NCBI RefSeq assembly: GCF_020966635.1
Contig: NZ_JAJKFQ010000001.1
Location: forward strand, 434,001 to 498,000
Reading direction: 5' to 3'
Origin: Stieleria sp. JC731
GTDB lineage: Bacteria; Planctomycetota; Planctomycetia; Pirellulales; Pirellulaceae
Length of the DNA: 64,000 nucleotides
The translations under genes and the position numbers were made by a program. This document shows, one piece after another, positions 8,978 to 17,445 of this stretch. Numbering within the stretch: position 1 is the stretch's first letter; the number at the start of each line of letters is the position of its first letter. Under the pieces are notes generated by a model. It had not been told where the DNA came from. It searched no databases and saw nothing but the letters and a program-made list of their open reading frames with translations.

Positions 8978-9008
8978 AAAAAAAATACCCCGACGATTCG
9001 CCGGGGTA
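8978..9008 (-). terminator. Intrinsic terminator of the PDZ-protein gene
   Basis: Read on the minus strand, a TACCCCG/CGGGGTA hairpin with a 9-nt loop (8986-9008) is followed by eight T residues (8985-8978). It lies 75 bp past the stop of the PDZ gene and ahead of the AAA+ gene, so these two are separate transcripts. Confidence 0.85.
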
Positions 9009-9082
9009 CTTTGGCAGTTCAAGTGCGAACGTCATCGTCGACGTTGACTTGTTGTGGTCATGTGACAGAGTATCAGCAAGGA

Positions 9083-10288
9083 TTACTGATCAAAGCCAAG
9101 CGACTCACTAACAGATTTGGTTGCGTTTTCGACTGAGTTTCCAGCCTTCTTTGCCGCATCCGAAGCCTTGTTTACAGCTTTATCGGTGGTGTTGCGAACC
9201 GTTTCTGTAGTCGACTTTGCAGTCTCCTCAACAGTATCGGCAGCTTCATTCGCCGTTTCACTCGCTTCATTGGCAGCGTTCGATGCGGTTGCAGTGACAT
9301 CTTCGGCGGTTTCCTGCGCTTCGTTGCTGACAGCATCGGTGGTTTGTTCCGCAGCAGTCATCGCGTTTTCAGCACCGGCATCAATGTCGCGTCGCAAGGT
9401 ATCGATGTTCGTACGCAGACGGTTTAGCTCTTGCTCAAGTTGATTCACCCGAGTGCTAAGTGCAGCCTGACTGTGCATTTGGCCGCTGCCGTTCCAGTTT
9501 TCACCTTCGCTGCTGACCTTCGCGCCAAGCGACGCTTGCAGTTCTTGCTCACGTCCATCGCGTTTGACGACGAACGTCATTTGCGAGTTGGCATCGGCGT
9601 CAGCGATACGCTGGCCAAGTGCCGTTGGCGATTCAATCTTCTGCCCATTGGCGGTGATAATCATGTCGCCCGTTCGCAAGCCTGCTCGCTCGGCGGCACT
9701 GCCTTGCGAAACGCTAGTGACACGTACGCCCTGATCGGTTTCTTCGATCGAGGCACCTAGGCGGCCACGCTGCTGGCTTTGGTAGGCAACGTTACCATTG
9801 GTCGAATAGTTGTTCTGGTGACCGTAGTATTGTGCATGTCCGCTAGTACGATTGTCGTACTGCTGACTGCTCGAGTGCATTGGTGCATTGGTGTAGACAG
9901 CTTGGCCGTTGCTATTCAGGTAGAACCAGCGACCGTCGTTGCCTTGATACATCGAACGACTTTGGCCATTCACGTACGCTTGATTGGTAGCACGAATCGA
10001 TCCATCCGCTTGGATACCGCCGTTCGTGTATGCACGCTGCTCGACTGAGCGAGCTGTTTCATTGATGCCGTCGCGAACGGCTTGATTTAAGTTGCTGCCA
10101 TTGAGGACGCTGCCGGTCGCTCGACGGATTCCGTTTTCGACGGGAGTTCCGTTTGTGATTGGATTGCCAGGACTCAGTCGATCTTGGACCGCGTTGGAAA
10201 TCGCACCACCAATATTTTGTGCTTGAACGGCGGGGGCCAAAAGGGCAACACTCGCACCGACTGCAGCCAGTTTACTTCGCAATTTCAT
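9083..10288 (-). CDS. Secreted PDZ-domain protein with LEA-like helical tail
   Basis: This 401-residue protein has a classical signal peptide (MKLRSKLAAVGASVALLAPAVQAQ). A polar Asn/Gln/Tyr/Gly-rich region follows to about residue 170, then a PDZ domain (GRLGASIEETDQGVRVTSV through DMIITANGQKI), then a short coiled coil (LSTRVNQLEQELNRLRTNIDTL). The last 110 residues are almost only Ala, Thr, Glu, Asn, Asp, Lys and Val in 11-residue-like periods (ASNAANEASETANEAADTV), as in group 3 LEA proteins. The start at 10288 is fixed by AAGGAG 6 nt before the ATG; the 73 upstream codons of open frame are not signal-like. The PDZ lacks any protease domain, so a scaffold or envelope-stress role is inferred, not shown. 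Confidence 0.88.
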   Translation of the reverse strand: MKLRSKLAAVGASVALLAPAVQAQNIGGAISNAVQDRLSPGNPITNGTPVENGIRRATGSVLNGSNLNQAVRDGINETARSVEQRAYTNGGIQADGSIRATNQAYVNGQSRSMYQGNDGRWFYLNSNGQAVYTNAPMHSSSQQYDNRTSGHAQYYGHQNNYSTNGNVAYQSQQRGRLGASIEETDQGVRVTSVSQGSAAERAGLRTGDMIITANGQKIESPTALGQRIADADANSQMTFVVKRDGREQELQASLGAKVSSEGENWNGSGQMHSQAALSTRVNQLEQELNRLRTNIDTLRRDIDAGAENAMTAAEQTTDAVSNEAQETAEDVTATASNAANEASETANEAADTVEETAKSTTETVRNTTDKAVNKASDAAKKAGNSVENATKSVSESLGFDQ

Positions 10289-10629
10289 CTTAATCTCCTT
10301 TAGATTTGTGGGGGAATCACTGTCCCTTGGAGCAGAATGCTCTGCCTGATTAGGCTTTTCTGCCTGTCCGCGTATAAGTCGATTCGCGGCGGCCGTGTCT
10401 GGTTGACTTATTCGGTCAACAAGACTGGGACGTGGCTTTGGAACAGTCGCAAATGCAGTTCCAAAACCAGCGAAGTGGTGGCATGATTTTTTTGACTTCG
10501 ATAACACCGAAGTTGAATTGAATCGGTAAAAAACGTCTCCGAACGCGTTGTCTCGGTGTTCTCGATTGACAATTATTTTCTGCCAATCGATGATTCACGG
10601 CGAGAGTTCCATCAAATCGAGTGATCGGC
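10289..10629. other. Divergent intergenic region
   Basis: This region separates the PDZ gene (minus) and the BatE-like gene (plus) and should hold both promoters. A minus-strand frame runs through it as an extension of the PDZ frame, but the strong ribosome-binding site at the inner ATG argues against its use. One promoter-like site is listed separately. Confidence 0.5.
10566..10594 (+). promoter_or_regulatory. Possible sigma-70-type promoter of BatE-like gene
   Basis: TTGACA (10566-10571), 17 nt, then GATGAT (10589-10594), which matches TATAAT at four of six positions. It lies 36 nt before the ATG at 10630. The same 16-mer that fills the spacer (ATTATTTTCTGCCAAT) also occurs at 46788-46803, 20 nt before another start codon. 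The call rests on matching alone. Confidence 0.3.
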
Positions 10630-11424
10630 ATGAGAGCGTATTTAGTCATTCTGTTCGTCTTTAGTTCAGCCACTGTAGGGCGATCGGCCGATCCGGAAGA
10701 ATTGTTGCGCGATGGTATCGACAACTACCAACGCGCTTTAGAAACGACCGAACGCGGTTTGCGTACGGAGCGTTTTGAGAGGGCTGAACGCTACTTCGCA
10801 AAAGCAATCGATTCGATCGCGCCGCCTGTGAAGGCAGATCTCTATGTCAACCTTGGCAATGCGGCTTTGGGAGCCGATCATCTTGCCGGTGCGGTGTTGG
10901 CATATCGGCGTGCGTTGCGAGTGGATCCTTCGAACGAAAAGGCACGTCAAAACCTTGTGCACGCACGTTCGATCTTGCCCGGTTGGGTGCCGGTGCCCGA
11001 AGATGAAATGCTTGCATTCGGTTCATTCGTGGGGTCGATGCGTCAGCTGCGATCGGCAGACTGGCAGTCGCTAGCCGCAGTCATGTTCTTTATCGCTGCG
11101 TTGTGCTTTGCCGCATCGAGAGTCGGACCGGCGAAGCTCCGCTGGATCGCTTACCCGGTGTTGTTTGGTTGGGTTGCGGTGATCGTGTTCATTGCAATAC
11201 ATGGCGCACTGCGTGGCGGCGACTCACCTGAAGAAGCAGTGATCGTCATTCCAGACGTCATCGCGCGATCGGCGGATTCTCCGGGAGCACCCGCGAAACT
11301 GACGGAACCCTTGCCGGCAGGTGTTGAGATCACGGTCATTGAGCAACGCGATCAATGGGTTCATGCGGCGCTAAGTGACGGACGCGACCTTTGGCTGCGT
11401 GCGTCAGAAATCGAATTGATCTGA
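10630..11424 (+). CDS. BatE-like TPR/SH3b membrane protein
   Basis: After a signal peptide (MRAYLVILFVFSSATVGRSA), about 110 residues form TPR repeats (ADLYVNLGNAALGADHLAGAVLAYRRALRVDPSNEKARQ, split here by its helices). Two membrane helices follow (SLAAVMFFIAALCFAAS, IAYPVLFGWVAVIVFIAI), and the last 70 residues form a bacterial SH3-like domain ending WLRASEIELI. This order (signal, TPR, two TM, SH3b) is that of BatE in Bat aerotolerance loci. The usual neighbours (MoxR ATPase, VWA-domain BatA/BatB, BatD) are absent, so it is an orphan. A GTG at 10621 is an alternative start. The TPR and SH3b parts probably face the periplasm and bind partner proteins or peptidoglycan; the role is inferred from the family only. 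Confidence 0.8.
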   Translation: MRAYLVILFVFSSATVGRSADPEELLRDGIDNYQRALETTERGLRTERFERAERYFAKAIDSIAPPVKADLYVNLGNAALGADHLAGAVLAYRRALRVDPSNEKARQNLVHARSILPGWVPVPEDEMLAFGSFVGSMRQLRSADWQSLAAVMFFIAALCFAASRVGPAKLRWIAYPVLFGWVAVIVFIAIHGALRGGDSPEEAVIVIPDVIARSADSPGAPAKLTEPLPAGVEITVIEQRDQWVHAALSDGRDLWLRASEIELI

Positions 11425-11488
11425 CGTGAACAAAGTTCGGTGTGGCAACAGTAGCTTTTTTCAGCTGACATGTTGTTATCGCAAACGA

Positions 11489-13441
11489 TTACTTCGTTTC
11501 GACTTCGTACCGCGTCAAGACGCCGTCTTTATTCGCATCAAGTTCTTCGAACACACGGTGGAAACGTCGCGGGGTATCCGGCTTGGTAATTTTGCCATCA
11601 CCATCTTTGTCGATTCGGTCAAACGTCGCCAAGCGTACGGCGTTTTCGATCAGCTGACGACGACGGTCGGCACTGTCTTTGCCTTTGGGGGTATCGCTTC
11701 GCGGGACGGATAGATGGTAGTAGCCAATCATCATTTCGTCCCAGGTTTGATCACCCCAGCGAACGGTGGCACTCGGGTCCGGGTTGTTCAAATTTCCTTT
11801 ACTGTTGTCGAATGCGGCTTTGCAAACGATGCGGTCGTTCGTTTCAAGATCCAGTGGAGGATCAAGGATATACGTGGTTTGCCAATTGAAGTCGTACTCG
11901 GGGATCGAAAGCAGGACGTCACCGCTTTTGTCCAGTGCGTATTCAAAGGCTTTGCCACGCACGTGCATGTGCGGGCTCATTGCCAGCAGTCTGGCGTCGG
12001 CAGGGAAACGTGGGCTGCTGGCGGCGACTTCGTGGTTGTCGGCATGTGGGGGGATTTCGAAGCGTGTTTGAACGGCGCTGGTCGTCACGATTTCGCGTGT
12101 GACTTCGTCGTCTTCTAGTACGCATATCCCCAATTTGCTTTGGTCTTTGACGCTGAAGCCGATTGGCGTGTAGTGAACTTGAAAGATCAATTCGCTGCCT
12201 GCGGGGATGCGTTTGGCGTGACCTTCGGGCCACGGATCAACTCGCATTCCTGGAACGTAGCCAACCAAAAAGCCTCTCGCACCATTGATATCGCGTTCGC
12301 CCTTGGGAACGGCAAAGGCAAGGATATGGTGAACGACGCGTCGGTTGCCGGGCAGCAATTCTGCGGCGTGGATCCAGACGTCTTTCTCCAGTTTTGGATC
12401 AACGCGAAAGTACTGATAACGCACCGCGCCTTCGGCTGGAACATCGAACGGTTCCGGACTGACGTTGAAAACCATGTCGGGCTCGCGTGGCAGTTGCCAA
12501 TCGGTGATTTTCTCCGGAAGGGTTGGCAGGTCGGTCAGATCACCAGCCGGTGCGCCGGCGTCTGCCCAGTCGTACAGCAGTTGCTTTTCATCGTCGGTCA
12601 GTCGGCGTTCGTTGGCAAAGTGTCCGTGGCTCGGATCGGCATGCCATGGAGGCATTCGTTGGTCGCGAACGACTTCGGCAATCATGTCAGCCCATCCGGC
12701 GACCTCTTCGTACTCGGTCAACGCGAACGGTGCGATTTCGCCTTCGCGGTGACATTCGACACAATGCTTTTGAAGCAAGCCCGCGATCTGACCGCCATAG
12801 GTGACTTCATTCGAAGCGATCAGTTCTTTTTTGCGGCCGATAATGCATCCGACGGCTTCTGTTTTCGAAAGCGAAACATCTTTGCCGGAAAGCAGTTCGT
12901 CGAGTGCGGCTTGCAGGTCTTTTCGGCGTGGGGTATCGCGGACATAACCGATTCCGTATTGGTCGTCGACACGTCCTCGATAGCGAAGTTTCCGGGCTTG
13001 GTCAAAGACGAAGACTTCGGGGGTTCGTGTGGCTCCCAGTTCGTCGGCCAATCTCGCACCGGCGTCTTTCAATAAAGGGAACCTGATGTTCTGTCGATTT
13101 GCAAAGGCCGTGATGTCTAGCAGCGAGTCGTGGCGATTGCTCATCACGCCAACGATGCGAACCTGTTTGGACTGCAATTCCTGCTGCATCGATTGAAGTC
13201 GAACTGAATAAAGTTTCGCCAGCGGGCATTCGGTTCCCAGGAACGCGATTACCAGCACGTCATCTTTGGCGAAATCCTTGATCGTCCAACGCCGTCCGCG
13301 GAAATCGTCCAGGTCGATCCTTTCAAGAGTCGGCGACGCCAAATCCGCCAATGGGGATTCGGCGAGAACCTTGCCATTGCACATCGACAACAGCAAGCAA
13401 ACGATCGAAAAAAGCGTGACTGTCAATCGAGATACTGTCAT
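11489..13441 (-). CDS. Redoxin / cytochrome c / copper monooxygenase-like / EF-hand fusion protein
   Basis: A 650-residue secreted protein (signal peptide MTVSRLTVTLFSIVCLLLS) built from four parts. First is a thioredoxin-like redoxin domain with only one cysteine at the usual site (FLGTECPLAKLY). Then comes a c-type haem site, LQKHCVECHREG, with PPW as possible distal ligand region (RMPPWHADP). Then comes a domain like ascorbate-dependent type II copper monooxygenases: VVHH, FQVHYTP, SPHMHVRG and EMMIGYYH give the HH, H, HxH and Met expected for the two copper sites. Two EF-hand loops (DKDGDGKIT, DANKDGVLT) end it. It is probably an envelope redox enzyme; the substrate is unknown. The ATG at 13441 directly precedes the signal peptide. 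It is divergent from the fructosamine kinase gene. Confidence 0.9.
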   Translation of the reverse strand: MTVSRLTVTLFSIVCLLLSMCNGKVLAESPLADLASPTLERIDLDDFRGRRWTIKDFAKDDVLVIAFLGTECPLAKLYSVRLQSMQQELQSKQVRIVGVMSNRHDSLLDITAFANRQNIRFPLLKDAGARLADELGATRTPEVFVFDQARKLRYRGRVDDQYGIGYVRDTPRRKDLQAALDELLSGKDVSLSKTEAVGCIIGRKKELIASNEVTYGGQIAGLLQKHCVECHREGEIAPFALTEYEEVAGWADMIAEVVRDQRMPPWHADPSHGHFANERRLTDDEKQLLYDWADAGAPAGDLTDLPTLPEKITDWQLPREPDMVFNVSPEPFDVPAEGAVRYQYFRVDPKLEKDVWIHAAELLPGNRRVVHHILAFAVPKGERDINGARGFLVGYVPGMRVDPWPEGHAKRIPAGSELIFQVHYTPIGFSVKDQSKLGICVLEDDEVTREIVTTSAVQTRFEIPPHADNHEVAASSPRFPADARLLAMSPHMHVRGKAFEYALDKSGDVLLSIPEYDFNWQTTYILDPPLDLETNDRIVCKAAFDNSKGNLNNPDPSATVRWGDQTWDEMMIGYYHLSVPRSDTPKGKDSADRRRQLIENAVRLATFDRIDKDGDGKITKPDTPRRFHRVFEELDANKDGVLTRYEVETK

Positions 13442-13581
13442 GACCCATCGCGTCCAAGAGGTCGAGTAATCGGAGGCTGCCAAACGGATTTTGCAACAAG
13501 AAGCCGTATCAGATTACATTACCTCGGACCGGCGTTCATAGTTTCATTTTCCCAGAATCCATTTCTGCAATCTCTTGCCTT

Positions 13582-14526
13582 ATGAAATCCAGTGAGATCT
13601 CTCAGTTGCTTGGCATCTCCGCAGAGCTGGTCGACAGTCGGCCCCTGGGTGGCGGATGTATCAGTGATGTGCAAGTTTGCACGATCTCGTTAGAGGGCAA
13701 AGAGACTTGTTTGAGGGCAATCGAGGGCTCGCCTCTTCGATCAGAAAGCGGTGGTTGCACACTGCCGATTGTCGTGAAGCGAAATTCAGCCAAGATGCTG
13801 TCGAACTTTCAAGCGGAGGCCGCCGGATTGATCGCGTTGGCGGCGACCCAGACGATCAGGGTTCCAAAACCCATCGCGGTTGGCCTCGTCGATGACCAGG
13901 CATACTTGGCGATGGAGTGGATTGCCGAGAAAAAGGGCACCTCCCAGGCTGACAATTTTCGCTTGTTCGGAGAACGCCTGGCTGAGCTTCATCGCGCCAG
14001 CCAGGGTGAAGACCATGGTTGGGATCAAGACAACTACTTGGGATCCGCCCCCCAGCAAAATCAACCTTGTAGAAGCTGGGAAGAATTCTTCGCCGAACGG
14101 CGATTGGGTTTTCAATTGCGATGGAGCCGAGATCAGGGGCTCGCCGAATCCCGTCTGATCAAAGCATGTGAGTCGATCATTGAGCGAACACCTGACTTGC
14201 TAAGTGGTCGTGATCCGGTGTGCAGCCTGCTGCATGGCGATCTTTGGAGCGGTAACTATCTGTTCGACAGCGACGACCAACCAGTAATCATCGATCCGGC
14301 TGTCTATCGTGGATGTCGAGAGGCAGAATGGGGAATGATTGTTTGGTTCGGTAGCTGTCCACCGTCATTCACCACGGGGTACCAAGATCGATGGCCGATG
14401 CCAGACGGATGGCAGCGACGTGTCGAGCTATACAAACTGTATCACCAGCTCAATCATCTGAACCTCTTTGGTGCGTCGTATCATGGCGCCTGCGTCGCAA
14501 CGGCGGAGCGGTTGCTAAGGCAATAG
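13582..14526 (+). CDS. Fructosamine kinase family protein
   Basis: This 314-residue protein belongs to the fructosamine-3-kinase/ketosamine-3-kinase family in the APH kinase fold. Visible are Lys66 in the ATP site (IVVKRNS), the catalytic loop LHGDLWSGN (residues 217-225), the metal-binding IIDPAVYRG (236-244), and the family hallmark GCREAEWGM. Known members phosphorylate fructosamines or ribulosamines on glycated proteins, which makes the adduct fall off; the bacterial substrate range is less clear. About 20 extra residues are inserted between the glycine loop and Lys66. It is transcribed alone, divergent from the redoxin fusion and convergent with the glycosyltransferase gene. The start has no strong Shine-Dalgarno sequence. 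Confidence 0.9.
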   Translation: MKSSEISQLLGISAELVDSRPLGGGCISDVQVCTISLEGKETCLRAIEGSPLRSESGGCTLPIVVKRNSAKMLSNFQAEAAGLIALAATQTIRVPKPIAVGLVDDQAYLAMEWIAEKKGTSQADNFRLFGERLAELHRASQGEDHGWDQDNYLGSAPQQNQPCRSWEEFFAERRLGFQLRWSRDQGLAESRLIKACESIIERTPDLLSGRDPVCSLLHGDLWSGNYLFDSDDQPVIIDPAVYRGCREAEWGMIVWFGSCPPSFTTGYQDRWPMPDGWQRRVELYKLYHQLNHLNLFGASYHGACVATAERLLRQ

Positions 14527-14633
14527 CCACTGTGGCTTAGGATACTAGCTGATGGTGGTATCCAAAGGTCGGAACGTGAAGTGGATAAAGCTTTGCTGAG
14601 TTTGTCGCTGGGGTCATCGCTGGGCTGTTCCTG

Positions 14634-16295
14634 CTAAAGCCAACTAACGAACAATGATTCCATGTCACGTGCGAAGGCCTGGGCATCACAAACCGTTGAT
14701 GATTCGAGTTGTGTGCGGCAGGATCGACGTAGCTCTGTCAATTTCGAATCGCGATCCTCAGCCGTCGCAAGTTGCACTGCGGTTTCGACGTAGCCTTCGA
14801 TATCTTCAGCGATAAATTCTGCGAATGGCGTTTCGGCCAATAAGCTGGCACTGGTCCGCGAAGCCCACCGGTCGCCATCGAACGTGATCACCGGGACGCC
14901 TTGCCAAATGGCTTCCATCGTCGTGGTGCCACCGTTGTAAGGAAACGCGTCCAAAGCGATATCGATCTGATCGTAATAGCGGAGGAACTGGTCATGCGGC
15001 GCGGGGCCAAGCAATTGGATTCGATCCGGCGAAATTCCATTGGTTTCGAATTGATCCAGCAAAAACCGTCCGTTGTGTTTCGACTTAAGCTCCGCGTTGC
15101 CAAGTAGCAGACGCGAATTCGCAGTCCGTTGAAGAATGTTTGACCAAGCTTTGATTACCGCTGGGGTGATTTTATAGAACGTGACCAGAGACCCAAACGT
15201 CACGTGACCAGAATGGGTTACCGGTGGTTCAACCAATGGCGGAGCTTGGTGGGTGACAGAGAACGTTAGGTAGCTTTGGTTCAAACGGGCAACCGATTCG
15301 CTGTAAAACTGATCTTCGTCCGGTTTGACGGTGACGTGATCACCGATGATGTAATCCAGTTCGGGCAGTCCGCTGGTCGCATACATATTGAACCATGCGG
15401 CTTGGACAGGTGAGAAACGTTTGTTGAACAGGCCAAGTCGATGTGGCGTGCTGTAAGCATTCAGGTCAATCGCGATTTGAACGTCGCTGTCGGCAATCAG
15501 CTTTGCCAGGTCCGCATTCGATCGGCTGGAAGTGGCGTGCCACACATCCGTCGCGATTTCTTGGTATCCCGGTGGCCGGCCTTGTTCATCTGAGTCGGTG
15601 TCGTCGAAAAAGTGGACGATGAAACGATCGCGGTTCAGATGGTTGATTAGAGCCCAGACCGGTTTCATGTAATTTTCTTTGTCAAACCAACTGGAGATAA
15701 AGCCGATTGGAGTCGGCCGGTTGGGCGACGATTCTTGGTTCTCTGTAATCAACCGAAGTGGCGGATCTGATTGGCCAAGTTGTTTGGCGAACTCTGTTCT
15801 GCAGAAAAGGATCTCGTGCTGGCTGGCATCGCTGGCGCCAGGGATCATCGTGGCTAGCGCAAGTAGCGGCGACAGTTCACTCGATAAACGTATGGCATTT
15901 CGCAGATAGTGTTGTGCGAGACTGGTTCGACCAAGTTTATAAAAGGCACGACCTAGGTCATGGTTGCCCTCGGGATCATGCGGGACGAAACGTTCGTATT
16001 TTTGTAACGCATCGATCCCCTGTGCAAATTCGCCAAGTCTGCAAAGCAACTGCCCTGTCGTTTTCCAGTCCACCGGCAAGGTAAGTTCCCTGCCAATCAG
16101 ATGGTCCAGCAAATACAACGCGTCGAGAGTGCGATCCGAAGCGGCGAGGTCATTCGCCGCTTGTCGCAGTGCCGCGGGTGGATAAGTTTGCTTTGCAAGC
16201 CACCCAGAAAGCTCGCCCCCGCTAGGAATGTCATCGATCGCCAGGGGGGCAAGGTTTGGTTTTCGTCGTTTGGGTCGCTTGACCACGTTGTCCAT
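14634..16295 (-). CDS. TPR-linked O-GlcNAc transferase-like glycosyltransferase (GT41)
   Basis: The N-terminal 160 residues are basic and then helical, with degenerate TPRs (GEFAQGIDALQKYERFVPHDPE, cut by its helices). The rest is a GT41/OGT-type catalytic region: IGFISSWFDKENYM begins the first Rossmann lobe, and the second lobe holds VTFGSLVTFYKITP, GPAPHDQFLRYYDQIDIALD and PYNGGTTTMEAIWQGVPVIT, the nucleotide-sugar binding segments seen in OGT and SPINDLY. No signal peptide or TM helix is present, so it acts in the cytoplasm on proteins or a lipid-linked acceptor. Bacterial members often modify surface proteins or polysaccharide. The acceptor cannot be told from the context: neighbours are a fructosamine kinase and an LRR protein. 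Confidence 0.88.
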   Translation of the reverse strand: MDNVVKRPKRRKPNLAPLAIDDIPSGGELSGWLAKQTYPPAALRQAANDLAASDRTLDALYLLDHLIGRELTLPVDWKTTGQLLCRLGEFAQGIDALQKYERFVPHDPEGNHDLGRAFYKLGRTSLAQHYLRNAIRLSSELSPLLALATMIPGASDASQHEILFCRTEFAKQLGQSDPPLRLITENQESSPNRPTPIGFISSWFDKENYMKPVWALINHLNRDRFIVHFFDDTDSDEQGRPPGYQEIATDVWHATSSRSNADLAKLIADSDVQIAIDLNAYSTPHRLGLFNKRFSPVQAAWFNMYATSGLPELDYIIGDHVTVKPDEDQFYSESVARLNQSYLTFSVTHQAPPLVEPPVTHSGHVTFGSLVTFYKITPAVIKAWSNILQRTANSRLLLGNAELKSKHNGRFLLDQFETNGISPDRIQLLGPAPHDQFLRYYDQIDIALDAFPYNGGTTTMEAIWQGVPVITFDGDRWASRTSASLLAETPFAEFIAEDIEGYVETAVQLATAEDRDSKLTELRRSCRTQLESSTVCDAQAFARDMESLFVSWL

Positions 16296-16371
16296 CCGAG
16301 TTGGTTAATCGATCGAAGATCAGCATCAGATTCCGATCGTTCGTGACGAAGCCAGTGCTGCTAAAGCCAGG

Positions 16372-17265
16372 CTATTTGATTTTGACGCCGGCTTGTTTGA
16401 GTGCTTCAAGCGCTTCGGCCTTGGCTTTTTCGTCGATCGGATTTCCGTCTAGATAAAGACGCAGGAATGGGGCAAATCGGTTGTCGCCTTCCGCATCTTT
16501 TTTACAAGCTTCGACCAGCGGTGACAGATCAGTAATCTTGTTGTTGTCCAAACGCAGAATATTGATTGCGGGCAACTGTGCGATCGGTTTGACATCGACG
16601 ATCGCGTTATTGCGAAGATCAAGCATCGTGATCCACTTCAGCCCGCCGACCGGTTCAACCGATTGCAATTCATTGCCGGACGCATCGAGTGACCATATCT
16701 TGCTTAGCGAAGCGATCGGCTCCAGAGACTTGATGTCGTTTTCGGCGACATACAACGTTCGTAAGTTGCTCATCGCACCGAGTGGCTTTAAGTCGTCGAT
16801 CAGGTTGCGAGAAACATCCAGCAACTGCATCGCGGTGAGATCTTTGACCGCTTCTAAGCTTTTGATCCGATTGCCCGAAAGTGAAACCGATTGCAGTCGT
16901 TTCAGGCCGGCGATCGGAGTTAAGTCGCTGATCTGATTGTCACGCAGGTCGATTAGCATTAACGCGTGGCAGTGCTGCAGCCCTTCAAGGTTTTTGATTT
17001 GTTGACCAACGCCCTCGACGCGAGAGATTTTTTCGACATCGGCGGCAACGATTGGCTCGTCGTTGTATTTCTTTGCGAAGACCTGCTTTCGGACCGCTTC
17101 CTCAAGTGCCTTGTCTGGAAAAATTGAGACGACCTTTTCGGCTTTCGCTTCGCCTTCTTTTTTTTCGGCCGCGTCGTCGGCTTTAGCGGCCGTCGCAACC
17201 AAACTGGTGGTCAAAACAAGTGTCGACAAAAAGAATCCGAATGGTTTGCTGGCGATTGGTTGCAT
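16372..17265 (-). CDS. Secreted leucine-rich repeat protein (SDS22/internalin type)
   Basis: After a signal peptide (MQPIASKPFGFFLSTLVLTTSLVATAAKA) and an acidic Lys/Glu linker come about seven 22-residue leucine-rich repeats of the SDS22-like class, for example SLSGNRIKSLEAVKDLTAMQ and LDLRNNAIVDVKPIAQLPAI. The start of the repeat block (PDKALEEAVRKQV) matches the cap helix seen before LRRs in bacterial internalin-like proteins. It is predicted to be a periplasmic or surface binding protein; the ligand is unknown. A TTG three codons upstream is possible; the ATG at 17265 is preferred. No anchor is visible. Confidence 0.9.
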   Translation of the reverse strand: MQPIASKPFGFFLSTLVLTTSLVATAAKADDAAEKKEGEAKAEKVVSIFPDKALEEAVRKQVFAKKYNDEPIVAADVEKISRVEGVGQQIKNLEGLQHCHALMLIDLRDNQISDLTPIAGLKRLQSVSLSGNRIKSLEAVKDLTAMQLLDVSRNLIDDLKPLGAMSNLRTLYVAENDIKSLEPIASLSKIWSLDASGNELQSVEPVGGLKWITMLDLRNNAIVDVKPIAQLPAINILRLDNNKITDLSPLVEACKKDAEGDNRFAPFLRLYLDGNPIDEKAKAEALEALKQAGVKIK

Positions 17266-17445
17266 GGCGAACAATGGATTGTCGTTGATCGGGAGGGATT
17301 GAGGAGGGATTCGCAGGCCCTTAGTTTACTCGGTTCGTCGTAGAATGTCGTCGAGAAGAACAGGGGGGCGTGTGAGTTTTGACTTGCGCCCCAAATTTCG
17401 CGAATTGATGCCTGAAATCGAAGAGGTTCGGGGCCAATCCTTGGG

